Shown here piece after piece: positions 1-5,791 of a stretch of 7,854 nucleotides of DNA (its first letter is position 1; each line of letters begins with the position of its first letter). The DNA is taken from assembly GCA_012511245.1 (NCBI GenBank), contig JAAZGM010000189.1, forward strand, positions 1 to 7,854, in the 5' to 3' direction. The notes beneath the pieces are model-generated. The model had not been told where the DNA came from and ran no database searches. It saw only the letters and a list, made by a program, of their open reading frames with translations. A program made the position numbers and the translations under genes. The stretch comes from Methanomicrobiales archaeon. GTDB taxonomy: Archaea > Halobacteriota > Methanomicrobia > Methanomicrobiales > Methanoculleaceae.

Positions 1-197
1 CGGACGGCCTGGAGCGCCTCCACGATCGGATCGATCCGCGCCGGATCGACCTCTCCGATGAACTTCACCGTGATGTGGAGGTTTGCAGGGTCGACGATGG
101 CGAGCCTTCCGGACGACCGTCTCAGGACCGCCCGGGACTCACCGGCACGCTCCCGGATATCCTCCGGCAGATCGATTGCAACGAACGTCCTGACCAT
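1..197 (-). CDS. thpR: RNA 2',3'-cyclic phosphodiesterase (ThpR/LigT family), 5' part only
   Basis: Reading the minus strand from the ATG at 197-195 gives a frame open to the left edge, beginning MVRTFVAIDLPEDIRE. This opening (hydrophobic strand FVAIDLP, then a charged helix) is typical of the 2H phosphoesterase family. The first of its two H-x-T/S catalytic motifs is visible as HITVKF with His41 and Thr43, preceded by VDPANL, the usual lead-in. The second motif lies beyond the window. Members hydrolyse 2',3'-cyclic phosphate ends of RNA and were first named as 2'-5' RNA ligases; they are cytoplasmic. About 65 residues of an expected 180-190 are present. No clear Shine-Dalgarno precedes the ATG, which would fit a leaderless archaeal transcript. 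It is divergent from the redoxin-nrdD unit. The family call is firm; the exact start is probable. Confidence 0.88.
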   Translation of the reverse strand, partial: MVRTFVAIDLPEDIRERAGESRAVLRRSSGRLAIVDPANLHITVKFIGEVDPARIDPIVEALQAV

Positions 198-221
198 GGT
201 ACCGTACTATCGTGCGTCACC

Positions 222-232
222 CTACAAAATGG
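222..232 (-). promoter_or_regulatory. Possible TATA element for thpR
   Basis: On the minus strand this reads CCATTTTGTAG, the most AT-rich stretch upstream of thpR. Its centre is about 30 nt before the thpR ATG at 197, so a start site 25-27 nt downstream would fall almost at the start codon, fitting a leaderless mRNA. The match to an archaeal TATA box is weak and this is positional inference. Confidence 0.3.
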
Positions 233-364
233 TGATTGTCCGGCGGAGGCGCATCCGGCCGAATGGAGTAGATATGCTCTGAAGGGATGAATTCGGCGCG
301 AGTTCCCGGTACAATCCACATGAAGAACCGGTGTTTATCCCCTGGAGCGGTAGGCAAAAGGCAG

Positions 365-375
365 TTGATATATCC
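365..375 (+). promoter_or_regulatory. TATA box for the redoxin-nrdD unit
   Basis: The sequence TTGATATATCC is a good archaeal TATA-box candidate, preceded by an A/G-rich CAAAAGGCAG that could act as the BRE. Its centre near 370 predicts transcription starting around 395-397, essentially at the GTG at 394. This argues against translation from the GTG at 331, which lies upstream of the box. Based on sequence match and geometry only. Confidence 0.55.
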
Positions 376-390
376 GACCAGAGCGAAGAG

Positions 391-401
391 TTAGTGACTA
401 A
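391..401. repeat. Small inverted repeat overlapping the predicted transcription start
   Basis: TTAGT-G-ACTAA is a perfect palindrome with 5-bp arms and a 1-bp centre. It lies about 20 bp downstream of the TATA box, across the predicted start site and the GTG at 394, where an archaeal repressor could block initiation. A palindrome this short is expected by chance about once per kilobase, so an operator role is only a suggestion. Confidence 0.3.
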
Positions 402-687
402 TTCCGGGGGTATTAACATTTCCGATACAGCGCAATTCATCGTATATACACTTGATTTCTGCCCGAATTGCGAAATCCTTAAAGAGTTCCTGGCCACCAG
501 GGGCGCTCATTTCATTGAGTGCGACATGATGTCAGCCGAAGCGTTGACCGAGCTCCGCATGAATGGTGTGTTTGTCCAGGAAGCGCCGGTGCTGCAGAAG
601 GGCGATGTGTTCTACACGTCTGCGGAACTTTTCAGCGGAGGTGCGTTCCAGGAGGAGATCGTCGCCGCCCTGATCGCGGAGGCATGA
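394..687 (+). CDS. Small CPNC redoxin, NrdH/glutaredoxin-like, partner of NrdD
   Basis: A thioredoxin-fold protein of about 97 aa. It opens with a beta strand FIVYTLDF followed at once by the redox motif CPNC (Cys23 and Cys26 from this start), then a helix ILKEFLATRG. The cis-proline segment EAPVLQKGD follows (Pro65), and a C-terminal helix closes the fold. This order and size match glutaredoxin/NrdH redoxins. The stop overlaps the nrdD start (ATGA at 684-687), so the two are co-transcribed and probably translationally coupled. The likely role is re-reduction of the NrdD active-site disulfide; in Methanosarcina barkeri a comparable redoxin works with a ferredoxin:disulfide reductase. The start is uncertain. 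GTG at 394 fits the TATA box at 365-375, GTG at 331 lies upstream of that box, and a non-standard ATT at 418 follows GGGGG (406-410) by 7 nt. Fold confident, partner inferred from context. Confidence 0.82.
   Translation: MTNSGGINISDTAQFIVYTLDFCPNCEILKEFLATRGAHFIECDMMSAEALTELRMNGVFVQEAPVLQKGDVFYTSAELFSGGAFQEEIVAALIAEA
678..682 (+). promoter_or_regulatory. GGAGG ribosome binding site at the redoxin/nrdD junction
   Basis: GGAGG lies inside the last codons of the redoxin gene. It is only 1 nt from the ATG at 684 but 7 nt from the in-frame TTG at 690. Spacing therefore favours initiation at TTG 690, while codon preference and the ATGA overlap favour ATG 684. The two choices differ by two residues. 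Confidence 0.45.
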
Positions 688-3600
688 GGTTGGCGCGCAA
701 GTCAACACAGGCAACCCTATCGGGAGAGTTCATCCCGACGTTTCCGAAGGTCAGGACCTCCCGCGGCTACCTCCTCGACTGGAACCGGAACCGGATCATC
801 AAACAGATCCTGGAAGAGACCCGGCTCGTCGAGGTCTTCTACGGCTACGAAGGAGCCGACGAGGAGACGGCGAAGGACATCGCCCGGCGGGTTGAGAAGA
901 AGATCCAGCATCTGGGCCTCCAGTCGCTCTCCGGCCCCCTGATCCGCGAGATCGTCAACATGACGCTCCTCGAGCGCGGCCTCATCCCCTACCGCAACGT
1001 CTGCACCCGGGTGGGAACCCCGGTCTTCGATGCACACCTCATCGATGTCGGGCGTGGGTTCGAATCGCACGACAACGCAAACCTCCAGGAGAACGCCGAG
1101 ACCTCGCACAAGAAGAAGGCGGACAAGATCAGCAAAGAGCAGTACCTCCTGCAGCTCCCCCCGGACCTTGCCGACCACCACCTCCGCGGCGATCTCCACA
1201 TCCACGACCTGGAATACTTTGGGACCCGCCCGTTTTGCATCGACGGGAGCACGGTCGTGCCCCTGCGGATGGAGAACCGTATCAGGAATCTTCGCCTTGA
1301 TGAACTCCCGATCGAAGGAGACGCATGGCTCCCCGAGGATCTCTCCGCACTCACCCCAAAAGGCTGGGGGCGTGTCGTAAAGGTGACGCGCCGGAGGGTG
1401 AATCCGGGCGAGGTGCGCCGGATCCGAACGTCCGGTGGGCGATCGCTCCTGGTCACCGGCGAACACCGGATCCCGGTGCGAACCGATGAAGGGATGGCTA
1501 TCCGCCGCGCCGATGAACTCCAGCCAGGAGATGTCCTGTACCGGGTTCCCCGGACTGGCGCTATTCGCGGGGAGACGATCGGATCGATCGATCTCGTCCG
1601 GGAACTATCCGCATCGGTTCCGGCCGAACTCCTCGATAACGTCTACGTCCGCGGTGCCGAAGAGGTCTTTAGCCACGTGGTGCAGAGCGGGCGAGCCCCA
1701 TCATATACCGAGATCTCGCGGGAACTTGGCGTCGAACACCAGAAACAATGGTATACGCGCGGGATCATGCCGGTCGCACTCTTTGCAGCCTTCTCGCGCC
1801 GCTACGGCATCGAGGACTACGCCGGGATCACCGTCGGGGTTACGGGGAGCGAGTACGAGCTGCCCGCTCTTCTTGAACTTACACCAGAACTCGTCCGGCT
1901 CCTCGGGTTCTTCGTCTCGGAAGGGAACTATAACGCCATCCCGGCGGTCGGGCAGTACAACCTCGCGATCACCGAGAACCACCAGGCACCCGCGATCGCG
2001 GCCTCGGCGCGTGCCTGCCTGAGCACCTATGCGACGATCGCGGGCGTGCCGCCCGATACCACGACCATCTATGGGATCGAAGTTGAGCGCAACCGGGCGC
2101 TGCAGGTCTACTTCGGCGGCAAGATGGCCTACCTGCTCTTCCGCTACGTCTTTGCCATTCCCGAGGGAGCAGCAGGAAAACGCCTCCCCTGGATCGTCTA
2201 CCACTTAGACGACGTGCTCCTCCACGAGTTCCTCTCCGCCCTCTTCACCGGGGACGGTTCGGCATACTACCGCCCGGAGAAGTCGGACTGTATCGTCAAC
2301 TACACCACCGCCTCGCCGGCGCTCCGGCAGGAACTCTCACTTCTGCTCGCCTCACTCGGGATGTCGCCGCATATCGTCGAGCTCTACGGCGAGGAGGAGC
2401 GGCGGACGCTCTACCGGATCCAGCTCAACGGGAGAAGGAACATAGAGACGTTCGCCCGGTACGCCACGTTCCTCGACGAACGGCAGAATCACATCGATGG
2501 GTTCCTCTCCGCGGTGAAGGAGAGAAAGACTGCTGAACATGAAGAGACCGTCACCGAGGTCGCTCCGGCGGAGCCCACCGGTGCATACGTCTACGACCTC
2601 TTCCTCGACGGCGACGGGAGCGAGGAGAGCCACACGTTCTATGCGTCCGACGGCCTCCTCATCCACAACTGCCAGGATTGGGACCTTCGCTACTTCTTCT
2701 ACTACGGTCTGATGCCTGATGGCAACGGGACGAAGGCATCGGTCGCCGGCCCCGCGAAGCGGGCGGAGGTGGCGGTCCTCCACGCGGTCAAGGCACTCGG
2801 TTCCGCGCAGACGAACTTCGCCGGCGGCCAGGGCTACTACAACTTCCTGACGTTCATGGCACCATTCTTCGAGGGGATGGAGTATGAGGAGATCCGACAG
2901 CTGATGCAGATGTTCGTCTACGAGATGACCCAGATGATGGTCGCCCGGGGCGGCCAGGTGGTCTTCTCGTCGGTCCAGCTCTCCCCCGGCGTTCCCACCC
3001 TCTGGAAGGACAAACCCTGTGTTTACCGCGGGAAAGTCTGGAACGGGGAGCAGGCACCGCTCCGGACCTACGGCGAGTTCGAGCGGGAGGTCCGGCTCCT
3101 CTTCAAGGCGCTGATGGAGGTGATGCTTGAGGGTGACTACTGGGGCAAACCCTTCTCCTTCCCAAAACCCGAGATCAGCATCGAGCCCGACTTCCTCAAC
3201 GAGGACGAGGGGTTCAACCGCGCTCACCCCGACCTTCCCACCTACCACGACCTCTACCTGATGACGTTTGAACTTGCGTCCAAGTACGGCACACCCTACT
3301 ACGACAACCAGATCCCCGCCTATCGCGGGGCTGGAGAGGGGATATCGTGTTACCAGTGCCTCGCAGGCGATGAACTCGTCCCGGTGACAGATGATGAGGG
3401 AAGGATCACCGTCAGGGCGATCAGCGATCTTTTCGATGCCGCAGCAAAGAACGGGAGGCGGATCGACTCTTTCGGCACGGAGCTCGCTTACTACGACGGC
3501 AAGACCCCGAGCGTCGACTTCACAACCCTGAGGGCATCGCTTCGTCCGTTCCACGGCGTGATGCGGCAGCGGTATACTGGGGACCTCCTCCGGATCACCC

Positions 3601-5705
3601 TGGAGTCCGGCCGGCAGATCACCGTCACGCCCGACCACCCGGTGTATGTCCTGAGCGGCGGGAGGTTTGTCAGGGAGACGGCGGACGAGCTCGAACCCGG
3701 CGATTACCTGCCGGTGATGAAGGCGGGAGGGTTCTCAGGGATGCGGATCGCCGAGATCGATATCGCGGAGACCCTCGCCAGGGCGGGCCGTGCCGACCAG
3801 ATCCGGGCAACCGAAGATGAGGTGAAACTCCACGGTGCCCGGCGTCCGGGCCTCCCCCGCGTCCTCCCGGTCAACCGCGACCTTGCAGCGTTCCTCGGCT
3901 ATTACTTTGCGGCAGGATCCTGTGACCGTTCCGGGCGGACGTATACCGTCAGGCTCGCCTTTGGGGAGGACGGTAGCAGCCTTGCGGAGGATGCAGCCGC
4001 CTGTGCTCGTGCAGCCCTCGGGTGCGAACCCCGGATCAGCAGATCCGGAGAAGGGATTGAGGTCGTCATCAGGAGCAAGCTCATCTACCTGCTGGTGGAT
4101 GCCCTCGGGTGCGGCGGATCTGCCGGTGAGAGAACGGTTCCCGATCTCCTCTTCAACCTCGAACGCGGTCTGGTCGGCGACTATCTTGGTGCTGCCTTCC
4201 AGACCGGCAGCATGGGTGCCCATAGGCGCCGTGCCAGGAGTATCAGGTTGAAGACGGCCTCCCGGGATGCCGCCCGGAGGCTGATCTGGCTGGCAGGAGA
4301 GATCGGCGTCCAGATGAGCTATGCCGAACGGGAAACAGCGCTCCAGAGGGCTGGAATCCCCCAGAAGACCTACATATGCAGGATCACAGCCCAGGACCAG
4401 ATCAACCGGTTTTACAGGGAGACCGGGTGCAGCACCGAAGTACCGCTCGGGAGAGCGGGCGGGGGGGTATTCACACAACTCCCGGAGGGCGGACGGACTC
4501 CGGAACGCACTGCTATCGCATGCGCCGGCCGGTATAGCAATGGAGGGGTTAAGGGGATCCAGGTCTCGCTCTTCCTCCCGCCCGTCACGGAGACAGCCGG
4601 GGTCGGACGTCTCGCCGGGGGCGATGTCCACCCGCTCCGTATCCGTTCGATAGAGCCTGTACCGTGCGATGACGGCTACGTCTACGATCTCGTCGATGTC
4701 GCCGGCACCCATACCTTCGCAAACGTGCTCGGGATCGTGACCGGGAACTGCTGCGCCTACCAGTTCTCCTCGCTCGCCGACGAAGACGACGAGTTCGAGG
4801 ACAAACTCTACTTCCGCGAAGGAAAGCACTTCTCGATGGGATCCTGGCAGGTAATGTCGATCAACTGCCCGAGAGCGGCATACAAGGCAGAAGGCGACCA
4901 GGAACGCCTCTTTGCCGAACTGAAGGCGCTCATGGACACCGCCGTCGATCTCTACCGGATCAAGCGGCGCTGGATGTCGCTTATCCGGACAAACGGGAGA
5001 ATGCCGTTTGCGATGCAGCGCCCGAAAGACCCGAACACCGGCGAACGCGGCGCGATTGCCGTGGACCTCGAAGGGCTCGTCTACACCATCGGTGTCGTCG
5101 GAGTCAACGAGATGGTGCAGCACTTCACCGGCCACCAGCTCCATGAATCAAAGGATGCGTTCCGTCTCGCCGTCCGGGCGATGACCGAACTCGAGATGTA
5201 CTCCCGCGAGCTCTCGAAGAAGCACAACATGACGATCGCCCTCGCCCGCACCCCGGCGGAGACGACCGGCCAGCGGTTCGCGGTCGCTGATCTCCTCGAC
5301 GAGCGGTTCCGCGATCATGCAATCAAGGTCATCAAGGGCGATACTGATTCAGCGCTCGATATGCTCGGCACAACGCTCGACCTTCCCATCTACTACACGA
5401 ACGGCACCCACATCACCCCGGGAGCCCCGGTCCCGCTCACGAAACGGATCGAGATCGAGCACGTCTTCTTCCCCGTCGTGGACGGCGGGAACATCTTCCA
5501 CGTCTGGCTCGGGGAGGCACGCCCCGACCCCCGGGGATTGATGGAGATGGCGATGAACCTCTGCCGGACAACCCAGATCGGCTACTTCGCCTTCACCCGG
5601 GATCTCACGGTCTCCCTGAAGGAGTACCGAGAACTGAGACCAGCACGACACGATACCGGGAAGACGGCAGGAGTTTCTCCGGCGGCAGATCAAGCGGATG
5701 CCTGA
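684..5705 (+). CDS. nrdD: Anaerobic (class III) ribonucleoside-triphosphate reductase precursor with two inteins; C terminus lacks the glycyl-radical loop
   Basis: The 1673-aa precursor splices to about 731 aa (residues 1-184, 663-891, 1356-1673). NrdD reduces ribonucleotides to deoxyribonucleotides anaerobically, using a glycyl radical made by NrdG. Residues about 18-105 form an ATP-cone-like allosteric domain (PKVRTSRGYLLDWNRNRII, then LSGPLIREIVN). Catalytic-barrel blocks follow: DLHIHDLEYFGTRPF/CQDWDLRYFF, SAQTNFAGGQGYYNF, GGQVVFSS, GISCYQ/CCAYQFSS, RPKDPNTGERGAIAVDLEGL and TTQIGYFAFTRDLT. Slashes mark intein sites. Oddity: in known NrdDs the last block is followed by zinc-binding cysteine pairs and an RxxGY glycyl-radical loop ending in a GKxxE tail. 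Here it is followed by about 30 unrelated residues and a stop, with no Cys pair and no GY. An open frame from 519 adds 55 residues, but these read through the redoxin gene and are not NrdD-like. The family call is firm; activity of the product is doubtful. Confidence 0.93.
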   Translation: MRLARKSTQATLSGEFIPTFPKVRTSRGYLLDWNRNRIIKQILEETRLVEVFYGYEGADEETAKDIARRVEKKIQHLGLQSLSGPLIREIVNMTLLERGLIPYRNVCTRVGTPVFDAHLIDVGRGFESHDNANLQENAETSHKKKADKISKEQYLLQLPPDLADHHLRGDLHIHDLEYFGTRPFCIDGSTVVPLRMENRIRNLRLDELPIEGDAWLPEDLSALTPKGWGRVVKVTRRRVNPGEVRRIRTSGGRSLLVTGEHRIPVRTDEGMAIRRADELQPGDVLYRVPRTGAIRGETIGSIDLVRELSASVPAELLDNVYVRGAEEVFSHVVQSGRAPSYTEISRELGVEHQKQWYTRGIMPVALFAAFSRRYGIEDYAGITVGVTGSEYELPALLELTPELVRLLGFFVSEGNYNAIPAVGQYNLAITENHQAPAIAASARACLSTYATIAGVPPDTTTIYGIEVERNRALQVYFGGKMAYLLFRYVFAIPEGAAGKRLPWIVYHLDDVLLHEFLSALFTGDGSAYYRPEKSDCIVNYTTASPALRQELSLLLASLGMSPHIVELYGEEERRTLYRIQLNGRRNIETFARYATFLDERQNHIDGFLSAVKERKTAEHEETVTEVAPAEPTGAYVYDLFLDGDGSEESHTFYASDGLLIHNCQDWDLRYFFYYGLMPDGNGTKASVAGPAKRAEVAVLHAVKALGSAQTNFAGGQGYYNFLTFMAPFFEGMEYEEIRQLMQMFVYEMTQMMVARGGQVVFSSVQLSPGVPTLWKDKPCVYRGKVWNGEQAPLRTYGEFEREVRLLFKALMEVMLEGDYWGKPFSFPKPEISIEPDFLNEDEGFNRAHPDLPTYHDLYLMTFELASKYGTPYYDNQIPAYRGAGEGISCYQCLAGDELVPVTDDEGRITVRAISDLFDAAAKNGRRIDSFGTELAYYDGKTPSVDFTTLRASLRPFHGVMRQRYTGDLLRITLESGRQITVTPDHPVYVLSGGRFVRETADELEPGDYLPVMKAGGFSGMRIAEIDIAETLARAGRADQIRATEDEVKLHGARRPGLPRVLPVNRDLAAFLGYYFAAGSCDRSGRTYTVRLAFGEDGSSLAEDAAACARAALGCEPRISRSGEGIEVVIRSKLIYLLVDALGCGGSAGERTVPDLLFNLERGLVGDYLGAAFQTGSMGAHRRRARSIRLKTASRDAARRLIWLAGEIGVQMSYAERETALQRAGIPQKTYICRITAQDQINRFYRETGCSTEVPLGRAGGGVFTQLPEGGRTPERTAIACAGRYSNGGVKGIQVSLFLPPVTETAGVGRLAGGDVHPLRIRSIEPVPCDDGYVYDLVDVAGTHTFANVLGIVTGNCCAYQFSSLADEDDEFEDKLYFREGKHFSMGSWQVMSINCPRAAYKAEGDQERLFAELKALMDTAVDLYRIKRRWMSLIRTNGRMPFAMQRPKDPNTGERGAIAVDLEGLVYTIGVVGVNEMVQHFTGHQLHESKDAFRLAVRAMTELEMYSRELSKKHNMTIALARTPAETTGQRFAVADLLDERFRDHAIKVIKGDTDSALDMLGTTLDLPIYYTNGTHITPGAPVPLTKRIEIEHVFFPVVDGGNIFHVWLGEARPDPRGLMEMAMNLCRTTQIGYFAFTRDLTVSLKEYRELRPARHDTGKTAGVSPAADQADA
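1236..2669 (+). mobile_element. Intein 1 in NrdD, 478 aa, with apparently intact LAGLIDADG homing endonuclease
   Basis: In-frame insertion at precursor residues 185-662. It starts with Cys185 (CIDGSTVVPL, block A) and ends IHN followed by extein Cys663, so all standard splice-junction residues are present. Block B is VTGEHRIPV with Thr258 and His261. A helical, possibly DNA-binding stretch lies near residues 327-376. Two LAGLIDADG motifs follow: LLGFFVSEGN (Glu413) and FLSALFTGDGS (Asp524). Both acidic positions needed for metal-dependent cleavage are kept, so the endonuclease may be active. Block F is VYDLFLDG with HTFYASDG. Removing the insert restores the NrdD block FGTRPF/CQDWDLRYFF. Base composition is like the host gene, so it is not obviously recent. 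The boundaries are defined by the junction residues and by extein continuity. Confidence 0.95.
3357..4748 (+). mobile_element. Intein 2 in NrdD, 464 aa, with decayed LAGLIDADG endonuclease and no penultimate His
   Basis: In-frame insertion at precursor residues 892-1355. It starts with Cys892 (CLAGDELVPV, block A). Block B is ITVTPDHPVYVL with Thr982 and His985. Block F is VYDLVDVAGTHTF. The end is LGIVTGN followed by extein Cys1356, so the residue before the terminal Asn is Gly1354 rather than the usual His. The LAGLIDADG positions are recognisable but degenerate. The first is FLGYYFAAGS, with Ala1077 where an acid is expected; the second is YLGAAFQTGSM, with Gly1175 at the acid position. 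The homing function is therefore probably lost. A loose Gly-rich segment lies near 4440-4640 before block F. Excision restores the cysteine-rich NrdD block GISCYQ/CCAYQFSS. Intein identity and boundaries are firm; splicing efficiency is open. Confidence 0.93.
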
Positions 5706-5745
5706 CCGGGATCATACCTTTTTTTGCTCTCCGGGACGATTCTGT
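5638..5745 (+). pseudogene. Out-of-frame remnant of the NrdD C-terminal tail (candidate)
   Basis: In the frame one base ahead of nrdD, 5665-5700 reads RQEFLRRQIKRM, running on to a TAG at 5746-5748. In the nrdD frame the bases just before read DTGK (5652-5663). Joining the two by ignoring one base near 5664 gives TGKRQEFLRR, which resembles the Asn-x-Gly-Lys-x-x-Glu tail that closes class III RNRs (E. coli NAGKQEEVKRR, from memory). The zinc-cysteine pairs and GY loop that should precede this tail are absent in all forward frames of 5600-5750. The pattern suggests an internal deletion plus a one-base shift. The resemblance spans only about ten residues. Confidence 0.45.
5719..5725 (+). terminator. 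Oligo-T terminator after nrdD
   Basis: Seven consecutive T residues begin 13 nt after the nrdD stop on the coding strand. Oligo-T without a required hairpin is the typical archaeal termination signal. It would end the redoxin-nrdD transcript before the DUF1786 gene, though some read-through is possible. Confidence 0.55.
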
Positions 5746-5780
5746 TAGAGGCCGCCCGGGCATGGCACCGAGGCGATATG

Positions 5781-5785
5781 AGAGG
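5781..5785 (+). promoter_or_regulatory. Ribosome binding site deciding the DUF1786 start
   Basis: AGAGG lies 6 nt before the ATG at 5792, a normal spacing. A second AGAGG at 5747-5751 lies 10 nt before the in-frame ATG at 5762. The later ATG is preferred because the protein then starts a few residues before the conserved LLAIDVGRGTQD strand. Confidence 0.5.
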
Positions 5786-5791
5786 CCATCC

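Larger units (their letters stand above)
198..393. other. Divergent intergenic region between thpR and the redoxin gene
   Basis: This stretch separates the minus-strand thpR start from the plus-strand redoxin gene and should hold both promoters. It becomes AT-richer toward the right. Short open frames cross it, including a 35-codon frame at 287-394 and an N-terminal extension of the redoxin frame from a GTG at 331. None has convincing family character or a properly spaced ribosome binding site. Apart from the two TATA candidates and the palindrome listed separately, I see no RNA gene or repeat here. Confidence 0.6.

Noticed and set aside
287..394. Possible 35-aa small ORF upstream of the redoxin
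   Set aside because: It lies upstream of or over the TATA box, has no well-spaced ribosome binding site and no recognisable sequence.
519..683. In-frame extension of nrdD upstream of the ATG at 684
   Set aside because: It reads across the redoxin gene in another frame, gives Arg/Cys-rich residues unlike an NrdD N terminus, and ATG 684 fits the ATP-cone start.
1580..1597. GATCGATCGATC runs (also near 5870) as a repeat or regulatory element
   Set aside because: They are short, lie inside coding sequence, and are explained by Asp/Ile/Arg codon choice in GC-rich DNA.
2352..3638. Minus-strand open frame of 428 codons
   Set aside because: It is antisense to nrdD and spans extein and both inteins; its repetitive Val/Glu/Gly/Asp composition is typical of antisense reads of GC-rich genes.
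3735..5144. Long minus-strand open frame of 469 codons
   Set aside because: It lies opposite nrdD in GC-rich DNA, crosses an intein boundary, and its translation shows no domain pattern; it is a codon-bias shadow.
5600..5616. The GY in TTQIGYFAFTRDLT as the glycyl-radical site
   Set aside because: In known NrdDs this block precedes the zinc-cysteine pairs, and the radical glycine lies after them in an RxxGY loop, so this GY is a structural element.
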